A stretch of DNA of 64,000 nt from Anastatus disparis (GCA_017163975.1 JAFFSR010000291.1:3353001-3417000), one strand, 5' to 3'. Shown: positions 1-11,516, numbered from the stretch's first letter. The notes: a model not told the origin generated them from the letters alone. Translations and numbers: made by a program.

Positions 1-1232
1 TATGCCGAATACAAGCTATATCAGTCGAGTTTAATTTTTGAGGTTATAAGCTCAGAGCAATATGCCGAACACAGCCATATCTCTCTTAATTTTCCTCAAT
101 TTTGACCAGTTAATATTTATTTATATTTATATGCTGTCATTTACACACACAATATACCGAACACAAGTAATATTATATGTGCGAATTCAGCAAGAAAAAT
201 TTAATGTTAATTTAACATAATTATTTTAAAATAATAAATTCAATTTTAAACGTATTTTTTCATATAACATATCAGGGAGCGCGGTAGCGCTCTTTACGGC
301 ATGTTAGCGCTACGGCTTTCCCTATTTACTTTGAATTTGTGATGTTCAAAGATTAAAACTTTGAGTAAATGATTATGTTTCAATATTTACATATTATTTG
401 ATTACAAGTATACATAAAATGATCTTATGTTTTATCTGACAACAAAAACACATGGCCAAAAGTCAAGTTTTCATGATTTTTTTATATTATCAGAGGTTAG
501 TCTGTCGATTTCTTTTCTATATCGGGTTGTTTCAGATTTCCAGCGGATGTTAGAGAAAGACGGAGAGTTTTTCATCTGATGTGAGAGAAAGAGACAGAAT
601 ACAAGTTGTGCGATTGCTAATAAGTGAGAGAGAGAGAGTATAGAGAGTGAGAAAAAGAAAAAGAATACAAGTTATATCTTTTAATAATGAACGCATGTAT
701 TCAGGCGAATGCTTTCAGAACATGATAAATGTATAAATACATCGCGTAAATAAGCAATATAAGAATTTAGTGTCTCGTTCTATATAGCTGACGAGCTGCC
801 GCAAAATCATGGGCGTTCATGTGATCAGTTCGCACGTGCGCAGTAAAACGTCCCGTACATAAAATTCAACAGTTGAAAGCGGCGAAATTCAAAAGTCGGT
901 AATACCGATTTGGTATTTAAAAATGAAAACAACAACAAATAAAAAAGTAATATTTGCATATTTTAAAACATTCTTAATCAATTAATTAGTTTTTCATACG
1001 ATATTTAGACAAAATAGGTTTTATAATAGTTGATTAATTTGAAAGTGTGGAAGAAAATAAGATTAAAATTTTTTCGAAAACAAATATTTTATAATAATAA
1101 TAAATATATAAAAATTAGGTTGATACAATTAGCTATAAAATTAGTGTTATTATATTAAAGTATCAGATTATCGGTAAAGTTAATAAATTTATTGAGATAA
1201 GAATTCTCAACTTTGAAAAAATTGTGATATCT
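1..1232. other. AT-rich non-coding sequence with scattered short repeats
   Basis: No gene is supported here. The first 200 bases carry several degenerate copies of a phrase like ccgaacacaagtaatat (near 3, 62 and 155). Similar phrases occur at 7745-7765, 7865-7880 and 7950-7965 inside the leader intron of the neighbouring copia-type element. The left edge may therefore be the leader of another copy of that family, which is inference only. Positions 600-665 are purine-rich (ga-rich). Confidence 0.4.
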
Positions 1233-1965
1233 CCCCAAAAAACCTTTAAAAAGGTAAAATTACGGCAACTTAGCTTTAAAAAAAATCTTTTTCACTATCT
1301 CAAAAATAAAAAATATTTTGTCAAAAATTTAAACTAATTTAATACAATCAATTATAAAAAAATCTATTATATCTCTAAAAAAAGTCTTTAACATTATAGA
1401 TAATAAAAAAGTGGGAATTAAATTATAACAAAAATACACTTGAAAAAATACTGAAATCAATAATGTGTGGTCAAGTTTTAATATGATTTAAAATAATACT
1501 TACAAATGATATTGTACCTATATTTTGATGATAATAATGAATCAATAAAAAATTCTTTTGTTAAAAATAAAGTGTAAAAAAGCCATATAAAATGTTATTG
1601 AAAATATAAAACTACCTTTAACAAAATTCAATAAAATAATAATAAGTTATTAACGTAAAAGTAAGAATAAAAGTAATATTACAGCTATAAACTTGCCAGG
1701 CCCACTCTACAAAAGTTAAATATATCATTAATGTTATAAAATTAGATTATTTGTTCATTGAATACTAAATTGTGAAAATTAATATATATTTTGAATTTCC
1801 TTACGAAATTCTAAAAAGTCAATCCTAAAAAATGTTTTAAATGGATGTAAGTTCACCAAGAAATAGAACTTTTGAAGGGTGGGCCTGGCAAGTTTATAGC
1901 TGTAATATTACTTTTATTCTTACTTTTACGTTAATAACTTATTATTTTTTTAAATTTTGTTGAAG

Positions 1966-1970
1966 GTAGT
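1966..1970. repeat. Target-site duplication, left copy (gtagt)
   Basis: gtagt at 1966-1970 is repeated at 9450-9454, directly abutting the two LTRs. Five-base duplications are typical of Ty1/copia integrases. The duplication fixes the element boundaries at 1971 and 9449. Confidence 0.85.
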
Positions 1971-2289
1971 TATTGAGTTTTATTCTTTAAGGGGCGAGGT
2001 AATCAAAGATTACAATAAGCAGAAACTGCAACAAATTACACACAAGCTTTATAGAAAGTATTTATTGTTCTACACACACTCCTTATATTACACACTCGTA
2101 TTAAAGTTAAATAATAAAAAAGATTGATTGACTTGACTCAGACACTGCTTGGAAACCTCACGACGAGTCGCTTGACAAGCACACACTGGTCGACCGTCGC
2201 ATATACAGAGAGAGAGAAGAAAAGAGGGCGCTTCTGTCTACGACAGCCTTAACTAAATTTACACCTAAAATATGCGCACACTCTTAACA
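1971..2289 (-). repeat. 3' LTR of the copia-type element
   Basis: This 319-bp direct repeat matches 9131-9449 with two substitutions: a/c in the tract ttaaagttaaataat, and t/c in gcttctgtctacga. On the minus strand it starts TGTTAAGAG and ends CTCAATA, so the canonical final CA is TA here. An AATAAA signal lies in the second half. Confidence 0.95.
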
Positions 2290-2300
2290 CTCCCTCCCGC
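2290..2300 (-). other. Polypurine tract (plus-strand primer)
   Basis: On the minus strand the run GCGGGAGGGAG directly abuts the 3' LTR. This is the expected position and composition of the plus-strand priming site of an LTR retrotransposon. Confidence 0.8.
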
Positions 2301-2426
2301 ATATTTTTTTTAAAATAAATGAAAGGAAATTAAAAGAAAACCTCCGACCGTCCATCACTCCCAATCACTTCTTCAAATTTTTACTTCCTGCAACAGAGAA
2401 CCAGTTTAAAGATTATATAAAACATA

Positions 2427-5400
2427 TTATATATTTAAGATTAATTTCATCAATTTAGCGTGCAAATCGAACGATAAGGGCTTAGTCAATACATCCGCTA
2501 TTTGCTCTTTCGAAGCCAACCAATTTACTTTAACCAGATCTCTCGTGACACATTCTCGAACGTAATGCTCCTTGATCTCAGTCATGTGTCTCAATTTTCC
2601 TCCTCCTCCAGTTTTAACACTTGCTTCCGCAGCTCGATTATCGCACCATAAAGCCATGGGTGTGAACTCGTTCTTAAGGAATCTTTTTAAAGAGTTATAC
2701 AAGAAAATCAGCTCCTGGCAGCAGTCGCTCATAGCTACGTATTCGGCCTGACAAGTTGATAGAGCAACATACTGCTGTTTCTTCGTTCTCCAAGCTACAG
2801 TGTCTCCATACAGCTTTATGACGTATCCACTCGTTGTCAGAGATCCTTTACAATCTCCAAAACTCGCATCTGAAAATCCTTGTAAAGAGTCACCTTTACC
2901 AAAGTAATTTAAGCCTATATCTTTTGTGCCTTTCAGATATCTGAAGACTCGCTCTAACATTTTCCATTCCTTTTCAGATGGGTTGATTTGATGTCGACTG
3001 AGAACATTAACTGCGTAAGCAATGTCTGGTCTGCAAGTGTTAGCCAAGTAGAGCAAAGTGCCAACAGCCTCTCGATAAGGTCGATTTGAACTATTTTCTG
3101 TGTTTATAATTGTGTTCAAATCCTCGTTTTCCTCGTGATCTTTCCTATCTCTGTTGGCTACTTGATTTGTGACCATAGGTGTCCTTTGAGGATGTTCCTT
3201 ATCAAATCCGAACTTAATCAGCATTTTATCAATGTATTTCTCTTGTTTGATACTAAGATTCTTCTCTTTTCGGTCTCTGTGTATCTCCAGTCCTAGAAAT
3301 ACTTTTGGTTCTCCAATGACCGTCATTTCAAACTCCTTCATTAAATTTTGCTTTATCTCGTTCAATTTTCCTATGTCGTTACTGACCAGCATCACATCGT
3401 CTACATAAAGCACAAGAATCAAAAGTCTGTTTTTTTCGCACCAAGTAAATAGACATGGCTCATCGTCGTAGACCTTTAAATTAAGTTTGAGAGCAGTAGC
3501 ACGAAATCTTTCATTCCAGCACTTGGGACTGACTTTCAGTCCGTATAAAGCCTTTTCAAGTTTGCACACCTTGTCTCGTCTCGTTTCTGCTGTGCAGTTT
3601 ACTCCATCAGGTATCTCCATGTAGACTTCGTTGTTGAGAATGCCATTCAAGAACGCCGTTTTAACATCCATTTGACAGATGTCCATATTGAATCGATTTG
3701 CGATGGCTAGCACAGATCTGATTAAAGGCAGACGTGAAACTGGTGCGTATGTTTCCTGCAAGTCATAAACGTTCCTATCTTTAAAGCCTCTGATAACAAG
3801 CCTAGCTTTGTATTTTGTGTTACCATCTGGGTCCTCCTTTTTCTTCAGAACCCATCTAGAATCAATGATGTTGGGTTTCTTGCCATTTCTCGTCTCTGGT
3901 CTATCAACTGTTCTCCAAACGTTGTTTTTATGCATGGAATTTAATTCGTCCTCGATAGCCTCCTTCCATCGTTGTTTATCAGTTGATGACATGGCTTCTT
4001 GATACGTGGCAGGGTCTCCATTTAGTTTAGCAATCAAAACTGCAGTAGTTTCTTCAGTTAAAGTTTCTTCATAAATGATATTTTCCTTCACTTTCCTTGG
4101 ACGACCTCTTCCTCTTTTAGGCACTCCCTCCGTTCTCGTTGTCTGATTCTTCTTTTCATTCTCGAATTCAGTAAACCATGTATCACGATTTACCTCGCTG
4201 TCCATTGTCTCCCAGTTATTTAGTTCTCTACGTTTATACTTATCAGCAAAGACTAGCTTCTCGTTGAACCTGACGTCTCGACTCTCGTAGAACTTTCCTT
4301 CTTCAGGTTTGAACACAACGTAGCCTGTTTCCTTGTATCCAACCAAGACAGTTCTACTTCCAATACCTCGAAATTTAGGACCAGTTTTCCTTTGCACCTT
4401 CATGTAAGCTAGGCAGCCAAAACGTTTCAGTTGAGTGATGTCTATCTTGTGATGAGGAGCAAATTTCTCTAACGGTGACATCATATCATTAGAAGCATGT
4501 GGCAATCTGTTATATGCGAACACAGCAGATCCCAGAGCCACATCCCACATGTTTTCTGGCAGTCCTGAGTCGTAGATCATTACTCGTACCTTCCTTTGAA
4601 TGGTTTGGTTGAATCTTTCGGCAACACCGTTATGTTGAGGTGTATCAGGACAAGCCAGTTGATTCTCCGCTCCTAGTTTTTGCAGTACTTCCACGGTGTG
4701 TCCTCCTGTGTACTCGGTGCCTTGGTCTGTTCTGAGGTAACAAACCTTAGCATCTTTTCCCAATAAATTTCGAGCACTCTTGACAAAAGATTCCAAGCAT
4801 TGACCAGTTTCGTCCTTGGTTTTCATTGGGTATGCCATGGCCAGGCGGGAGTAATCATCTATAAATACAGATATAAATCTGTATCCTTTTGGATAGGTAC
4901 TTGGACTTATTACACCCATTACATCTGAGTGTATTATCTGGAGTGGTTCAGATGCTCGTTGTCTAGTCGAATTGAATGGTTGTCTGTTGAGCTTCGATAT
5001 CATGCATACTTCGCAATCTAGTATGGATTCATCGAAGTTTGTCTCCTGTAAGTCCTTTATCTCCTTATATTTTCTTTGTAACTCCTTTAGATATTTAAGG
5101 GACGCGTGTCCCAGTCTAGCGTGCCAGATCATAGCTTTACTGTAGGGAGAAACAACCTCAGTAGTTTTTGAATGCTCCATATCCAAAACAATCTCATCAG
5201 TTTCTTCCATTTCCTCAGTATTATTTATAACTCTGTCTCGCAGAGTGTTATTGAAGTCTGAGATCCTTTTGGTCTTTGTTTGTTTTTCCTTATTTTCTTT
5301 TTCTTCTTTATTCTCCTTGTTACCCGTATCTTCTTCATCTGACATACTCCTCGTGATTACGTATGCCACAGTTTTGTTTGTTGCAGATTTTATATCGTCA

Positions 5401-7705
5401 CTCCTTTCAATCGTCTCTAGTTCTACTATCCAATAAGGCTTTTGATATATTCCAGAAATAAATAATTCATTTGACATTGGATCATAGATATCTATCCTTT
5501 CGTTATCCAGATAGATGCTCAAGCCTTGATCAGCGAATTTTCGTAACGAAAGCAGATTATCTGACAATCTGTCTGCATACAATACATTATCCAACATAAT
5601 TTTTCTGTTTTGACCTGTGGTACCTAGAACTACTCCTGCTCCCTCCGATTTTAAGTTTGCGCCGCTATCTTTATTTGCGCATTTAACCTCGCTGAAATTC
5701 TCGTTAAAAGTTTTGAATATTAATTTTGAATTAGTTAAATGCTGAGTTGCTCCGGAGTCAGCAAGAAATTGCGTGATATTATTCAAACCCCTATCGTTCG
5801 AATTTAGTCGCGCAATTTTACATGCACTTTCGACTTTTGTGTCGATTACTCGTTTTATCTCGTTTAGTCCCGAGCACTTACCGTTCTCTTTATGAGCTTC
5901 CTTCCCTTTACGAGACTCGTTACTCCTTTTCTTATTGTTATATACTGACTTATTAGTATTATTGTGATGACTATTCTTTTCATGAAATTTAGTTCTTTTT
6001 GCTCGAGACTCGTCTCCGGTATTGTTAGTTTTTCTCTTAAAACCACGTACGCGTCCGTAATGCCCGTCACCTCGAAATTTATTATTACTATTATTTCGAA
6101 TTTCATACCTGTTATCTCCTCGTCTCTGCCTCCTTAGTGGGCAATTGTCACCAATGTGGTCCGCCATTTTGTTACACTCGTAACAAAGACGAAGGTTTCC
6201 ACTGGGACACTCCTCACTCCAGTGGCCCGTTTTGTTGCACCTGTAACAGCGTACATCACTCGTGGCTGTCATAGCGGCAGCTCCTCCACTCGTACCTCCT
6301 TTCAGCTGATTCTGAATACTCTCCATCTGCAAAATGTACATTCTCAGTTTATCATAGTTTAAATCCTTTTCAGTTGTAGTTTTGTACATAAAATCAATAT
6401 TTTGAATCTGAGGTACGTTTGCTACGATAGCATTAAAAAAGGCATCTCGTATATCTTCATCAGACAGAGATTTTACATCTGGTAGGTTGTTGTAATTCCT
6501 AACTAACTCGTCAAAACGATCTAGGAACGCGCTTGCTTTCTCCTTGTTCGGGTTATATTGCAGACCGTAAAGTTGTCGTTTGATTGTGGCCGTTGTTACA
6601 TTTCGTTCTCGTAATTTTATCTCTTTAAGTCTGTTCAGCAATTTTACCGGATCCTTAATGTCCACCACTTTACTATGATAATTCGTATCAATGTGGTTGA
6701 TGATAATGTCTCGAACCCGAAATTTGTGTTTTTCTTTTACACTCTCGTTTAGATCATCGTTTGGCTGTTTAGACTCATCAATCACGTACAAAAGATCGTT
6801 AGCTTGTAACTCGGATGTAAGATAGTCCATGAAATAATCCATCTTCATTGATTCAGTCAATTGGTATTTGCGAAGAACGGATTTATTCATCAAACCAGCC
6901 TTCAAGGTTTCTTTTAACTCAATTGAGGAATAATTAGCTGAGTTATTTCCGCTCATCGCCTTCACTTCCTCTCTTACCATCCGAGATATTTCAGCTTTAG
7001 TTACTCGTTCTCCTTCGATCTCCGTGGAATTACAACAACCTTTATAGCAACGTTCTCGCTCGTTTTCACTCGAGCAGCTATTTGAATTGAAATCATGATC
7101 AACATTATAAACCTGAGTCCTGAGATGGTCAAACTCGTCATCCTGTTTTTCTCTCAGCTCCTTCAGGTCATTGCTGAACTTCTCCCTCGCCCAATCTCTG
7201 AACCTTCCTTCTCGTCTTGACATCGTTCTCTCGAAGGTGTCGAGTCGTTGCTCGTACTCTTCGAGTCGATGTTCGACTCTGTCGAACCTGGTTGAGAGAG
7301 CGGTCAGCTGATTCAAAATTTCTGTAAAATGGTTAGAGGTGAGATATTTATCTGGTATAAGACTTGTTTTATCTATTTCTCGTTCAAATTTAATTTTATC
7401 TCTGTTCAAAAATATTTTCTTAAGATTGAAATTGCAATTTGCAATACTTTTGATTTTTAGATTTTGTTTACCTCCCAATACCGACGCAGAAGTATCTTCT
7501 GCTCGTTCGTTGGTTGGTTCGGCCTCGTTGAACTCGTCCTCCTTAGTTGCCTCCTTACCTCCAGATTTCTCCTCCACTCCATTGTCGCAGCTGCGTTTCT
7601 TTCCGCCTCGACAGTAAGGCATCAGCAATGGCATACCTCTCTCGTTTTCTTTGGCTATTTCTTTAGCCAAAGCCTCCAATTGCTCCTCAGTGACGAACTC
7701 CTTAT
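2427..7705 (-). CDS. gag-pol: Copia-type Gag-Pol polyprotein, main exon
   Basis: One open frame of about 1,760 codons encodes Gag, protease, integrase, reverse transcriptase and RNase H. Two CCHC-like knuckles lie near residues 475-510 (CYRCNKTGHWSEEC, then a second with CYECNK). The protease has FLADSGAT near 640. The integrase has the HHCC zinc region (HARLGHAS near 853) and catalytic motifs including DQGTEY near 988 and PQHNGVAERFN. Reverse transcriptase has YVDDV near 1425, and RNase H fills the C-terminus. The frame is open from a TGA just upstream, and its first internal ATG is 15 codons beyond the first codon (TTG, 7679) of the long uninterrupted frame. An acceptor (ttatag/ATAAG) at 7706 suggests the real start lies in upstream exons at 8217-8360 and 9069-9126; all junctions are phase 1. 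No stops or frameshifts are seen. Confidence 0.93.
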
Positions 7706-9068
7706 CTATAAATCAGTTTTATAATAAATAGAAAATTCAACATTACTGAACACAAGTAATATACGAATTTAAATATTAGTTCAATTTCTTTTCATCAGTG
7801 AGCTTTGACTAACTCAGATCAAATCAACATTTTGTTCCTTATTTCGTTAAGTCTCTGACAGACAGAACACAAGTCGTATCAGAATCAAAACTTTAAGAAA
7901 TTTTTTGTTTAGTACATTAAAATTGTCACTAGTTTACTTCGATGTGAGATACCGAACTCAAGTATTCACTCGCGAAGTTTTGACTAGTTTTGTAATTAAT
8001 TGTTTTGTAATAAATTATATTAAACTTCATTAAGTTTAAATTCAACTGCATATATGTATATACATACATACATCTATGTATATATACACCTGTTTTCTCC
8101 TATACATATATACGTTCACATTCACACACTTGCATTTTCGTACGTATACTTGTATCATCACTCACACCTAAATCTTTTGCACTGATACATATATCCATAC
8201 ACGCGTACATACATACCTAGAGTGTATGAAACTCCAGACTCCGTCTCGAAGTATACTCGTTTCTCCTTTATAAGAACTCTCATTTCCTCGTTGCAGTGCC
8301 TGTCCTTAAATCCAAAAGCTTCTTCTTGAGTTTTCAAGAAAAGAAGCAGATTTTTCCTTTCTGTACAGAATTCAAAGAAATTAACCTTTTTATATTGCGT
8401 ATATATATAAATATAATTTCCTTTTTAATTTATTAATTTTAATAAATCTAGATTTATTTATTTTATTAATTTTGCTAATAGCTTTGTTGCTTTTACTTTT
8501 GATATATATGTTTTATATGCTACGGCGTCCCATAGTTTTCATATAGCACATATATATACATGTCGTACTCGTATAGCCATATCATGTATCGCCATCTTTT
8601 ATTCGCGTTCGCGTTCCTCGTTCCTCGTTTCTCGTACAAGCGCGGCATCGTTCTCGCGCGTGCTTGACGCCTCGCGCCATCTTTACACTGTTCTTCTTTC
8701 TCTGTCTCTTTCTGTCTCTTTCCTAGATCGACGCAAATCCGCCATATTGATTTGCCTCGAAACAAAGAGTCCAGAAAGAACGCCAATCTCGAGAAAGAAA
8801 AACCCAACCGACATGTCAACTCCAATTTTAACGCGAACCTCGCTTTGCCAATAATCATTTCGATTCACATACATACACACACATACACGTGTGCATGCAT
8901 ATCCACACATATACCGATGCACATGTGTGCCACGCTCATGGCTTTCTCCATTCCACGACACCGAGAAACGCGCACTAACCGTTTTTACGTTTTCTCGCAG
9001 CAAAACGAAATTCCTCCTCATCTTCCTTTCCCGTACATAATGCATTTCATTTTCTTTTAATTTCTTAC
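7706..9068 (-). other. Leader intron(s) of the copia-type element
   Basis: The region between the first-exon donor (AG/GTAAG at 9068) and the gag-pol acceptor (TATAG at 7706) is 1,363 bp. It contains a 144-nt cassette exon (8217-8360). The remainder is AT-rich, with TATATACATACG-type microsatellite near 8050-8210 and GA/CG-rich sequence near 8600-8760. Because the genomic copy keeps this sequence, the packaged RNA must be the unspliced form. Confidence 0.6.
8217..8360 (-). CDS. Candidate symmetric cassette exon of copia gag-pol (48 codons)
   Basis: This stretch is bounded by an acceptor (TTCTGTACAG, AG at 8361-8362) and a donor (CTCTAG/GTATGT, GT at 8215-8216). It is 144 nt long and phase 1 at both ends, so including or skipping it keeps exon 1 and gag-pol in frame. 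The peptide contains LLLFLKTQE near its start and FETES near its end. A homologous stretch of exactly 144 nt lies at 9907-10050 in the adjacent element remnant: about 17 of 47 ungapped residues match and the acceptor is equivalent. I do not recognise the domain. Conserved length, phase and peptide support a real coding exon, but transcription is not shown. Confidence 0.6.
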
Positions 9069-9126
9069 CTCGCTCCATCTCCCCTGTTGCCGGGCCTTGC
9101 GCAGCTGAAGCTTGCTGGGCTTCCAT
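9069..9126 (-). CDS. First coding exon of copia gag-pol (19 codons)
   Basis: The ATG at 9126-9124 sits inside the primer-binding site. In the 5' LTR there is no other ATG between 9359 and 9127, so it would be the first AUG if transcription starts inside the LTR downstream of 9360. The 19 codons end with a strong donor (GAGCGAG/GTAAGA) in phase 1. This matches both the cassette exon at 8360 and the gag-pol acceptor at 7706. Read without splicing, the frame continues for 147 codons of low-complexity sequence and stops, which is less plausible as a product. Confidence 0.6.
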
Positions 9127-9130
9127 AACC
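9113..9130 (-). promoter_or_regulatory. Primer-binding site (initiator-tRNA half-molecule type)
   Basis: The minus strand immediately after the 5' LTR reads GGTTATGGAAGCCCAGCA. This resembles the complement of the anticodon arm of initiator tRNA-Met (GGTTATGGGCCCAGC), with two extra bases. Drosophila copia and yeast Ty5 prime from that internal tRNA site rather than from the tRNA 3' end. The ATG of exon 1 lies inside the site. Confidence 0.75.
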
Positions 9131-9449
9131 TATTGAGTTTTATTCTTTAAGGGGCGAGGTAATCAAAGATTACAATAAGCAGAAACTGCAACAAATTACA
9201 CACAAGCTTTATAGAAAGTATTTATTGTTCTACACACACTCCTTATATTACACACTCGTATTAAAGTTCAATAATAAAAAAGATTGATTGACTTGACTCA
9301 GACACTGCTTGGAAACCTCACGACGAGTCGCTTGACAAGCACACACTGGTCGACCGTCGCATATACAGAGAGAGAGAAGAAAAGAGGGCGCTTCTGTCCA
9401 CGACAGCCTTAACTAAATTTACACCTAAAATATGCGCACACTCTTAACA
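9131..9449 (-). repeat. 5' LTR of the copia-type element
   Basis: Partner of 1971-2289, differing at two of 319 positions. It abuts the primer-binding site on its inner side and the gtagt duplication (9450-9454) on its outer side. It should hold the promoter. A TATATGCG stretch (9359-9365 region) is the only ATG-bearing part before the gag start. Confidence 0.95.
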
Positions 9450-9906
9450 GTAGTTTTATATTTTCAATAACATTTTATATGGCTTTTTTACACTTTATTT
9501 TTAACAAAAGAATTTTTTATTGATTCATTATTATCATCAAAATATAGATACAATATCATTTGTAAGTATTATTTTAAATCATATTAAAACTTGACCACAC
9601 ATTATTGATTTCAGTATTTTTTCAAGTGTATTTTTGTTATAATTTAATTCCCACTTTTTTATTATCTATAATGTTAAAGACTTTTTTTAGAGATATAATA
9701 GATTTTTTATAGTTGATTGTATTAAATTAGTTTAAATTTTTGACAAAATATTTTTTATTTTTGAGATAGTGAAAAAGATTTTTTTTAAAGCTAACTTGCC
9801 GTAATTTTACCTTTTTAAAGGTTTTTTGGGGCACAGTGCACTTTATGTTATATGTACTCATAGATACAAACTTGATTAAATAATTTTGATTAATTTTGTT
9901 TGGTTC

Positions 9907-10050
9907 CCAGTCTGTACTGCCTTTCAGATTCTGTCACAAAAACTATACAGTCGTTCCTGACGGTTGCATGCACCTTCTTCTTAGCATGCTGCCATCTAAA
10001 GTCATTGATGGCTTCTTGTGTCTTCAAGAATAATAGCAGACTTGTCTCAT
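9907..10050 (-). pseudogene. Homologue of the copia cassette exon, donor lost
   Basis: This 144-nt stretch follows an acceptor (TTTATGCACAG) and encodes LLLFLKTQE near the start and VTES near the end, in the same phase as 8217-8360. At the position of the donor GT the sequence is GA (CTGG/GAACC), so splicing onward would fail and the frame reaches TAA four codons later. This looks like a decayed exon, or alternatively a terminal exon of a short product. Confidence 0.55.
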
Positions 10051-10591
10051 CTGTGCATAAAATTTCATTTTAATATTTTATATTTTTATATACATGCACA
10101 TGCGTACATACGTATATATGTAACTTCAGTCAAACGTGTTTTATTTTATTTTTAGTTTATTGTATATATACACACTTTCGTTTGTGATAACATACTGTCG
10201 TCGTACTGTCTATATTGTTTCCTGTTCTTAAATTTATACATATACGTGTATTAAATCGTGCGTACTTTAATATTTATATGTACGCATATAACTATACACA
10301 TATGCATTCATTCGTTCCTTCGATTATAAATTTTATTCAGTCGTTTTTGGCTATTTTATTAATTTTAATTTATTTGTATGCTTTTTATCTTTATTTGTTA
10401 TAAACGTTTATGTTTAATTTTTTTATTTTAATTTATTCCTGTCTTTTTATTTGTAGAGTGCATTGCGTGGCGTTATCTTTTCCGTAATTTTTGTTAAGCA
10501 CTATATGTATATGCATATGTATTATTTTACATATACAGTCGCGCTGTCATTTTGCTATAGCTAGTCTTTACGTTCGTACATGTATATACGC

Positions 10592-10774
10592 TTATTCACT
10601 CGCATCATGATATAGACACTGTCGTCTCGTCTTTCTCGCATGGGTGCGCACTTTTTCTCCGTTTGATAAGAGTCTTATTCTCATCGTCTTTCTTGTTCTC
10701 ACTAGCAGCCGCCATTTTTGTGTGCGTTCCAATCTTTCGGTTTCTTGGAATTGAAAATCACGCCATGCACACAC
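10592..10774 (-). other. Possible small leader exon with ATGGCGGC start
   Basis: On the minus strand an ATG in good context (AAAATGGCGGC, near 10718) opens about 35 codons rich in Lys, Glu and Asp before a TGA. The equivalent part of the first element's leader also carries ATGGCGG starts (near 8744 and 8670). I cannot place splice sites confidently, so this is only a candidate. Confidence 0.2.
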
Positions 10775-11314
10775 CTATATGAACTTGTAGAAACGCGTCC
10801 GTTTCTATGCATTCATTCTATCAAATTTTAACATTCTTAAAATATTTCACTAATCACAAAAAACTTTTCACTGTTGTTTCGAAACATTAACAACTCATTA
10901 TTCACTTATGAGTATTATTATTTTTCTTTCTGAAACTGCCTGTCTTCTTGCAGTTTTTCGTCTTTATACTATTATCGCGCTTCAATCGATAAATCATTGT
11001 GTTTTACTAATTTTCAATCCACTGCGTGCCGGTCGTTACACAAAAGATTTCCACTCGCGTAAACGATTATTAATACAAAAAAAACCACACATTTTTTCTT
11101 GACGCTTTTGCAAATTAATCAGATTTTCCTATAATATCTGTCGTTGTACAATCTTCTATCTTTATGTATATATATTTTTGCGGCTTGGATTTATAAATCT
11201 CTTTTGGATATATTTATTTTACCGCGAGCCGGTCATTACTTGCCACTCAAAGATTTTTAAAATTCACTCGCGTCATTAATCGCTGGCACCAATAAACATA
11301 TTTTTTTTTCTTAC

Positions 11315-11464
11315 TCTCCTTTGCACGTTGCGATCGTTTTCCTGTCGTTGTGCCTGCTCTCGTGCACTCATCTTTTTCTTTGTTGCGAAAGGGAGATAAA
11401 ACTGCCCTGCACTTCGGGCACACACAAAAACTTTCCTTTCTTTCAACAACACTCGCAAAAGTCA
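11315..11464 (-). other. Candidate 150-nt symmetric exon in the second copia-type leader
   Basis: An acceptor (ATTGTGCAG, AG at 11465-11466) and a donor (GGAGA/GTAAGA, GT at 11313-11314) bound 150 nt in phase 1/1. The peptide is cysteine-bearing near its start (CVCPKC) and basic at its end. It could precede the 144-nt exon in frame. The ATG in the primer-binding site of this copy has no phase-1 donor, so the chain is incomplete and the call tentative. Confidence 0.3.
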
Positions 11465-11516
11465 CTGCACAATTTTAAAAGCTTTTGATTATTAATTATT
11501 CACGCGCGGATTAAGT

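Larger units (their letters stand above)
1971..9449 (-). mobile_element. Nearly intact Ty1/copia-type LTR retrotransposon
   Basis: The element is 7.48 kb and is transcribed on the minus strand. In element order it has a 5' LTR (9131-9449), a primer-binding site overlapping the first ATG (9113-9130), small leader exon 1, a leader intron with cassette exon 2, one uninterrupted gag-pol frame (2427-7705), a polypurine tract (2290-2300) and a 3' LTR (1971-2289). Integrase precedes reverse transcriptase, which defines the copia group. The LTRs differ at only two positions, the frame is open and the 5-bp target duplication is intact, so the insertion is recent and may be competent. It lies inside an arm of an older palindromic element. 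Confidence 0.95.
1233..9831. mobile_element. Long palindromic (foldback) element, split by a copia-type insertion
   Basis: The left arm, about 1233-1715, starts with ccccaaaaaacc. It is matched almost base for base, inverted, by 1869-1970 plus 9455-9831, which ends with ggttttttgggg. A loop of about 150 bp (1716-1868) lies between them. Without the 7.5-kb copia insertion the element would be about 1.1 kb with arms of about 480 bp. No coding capacity is seen. I could not define a target duplication at the outer ends, and the superfamily is unassigned. Confidence 0.8.

Noticed and set aside
8683..9126. 147-codon open frame starting in the primer-binding site, as a separate protein
   Set aside because: After 19 codons it runs through a strong splice donor into low-complexity, microsatellite-like sequence. 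The spliced reading explains the ATG and the open gag-pol 5' end better.
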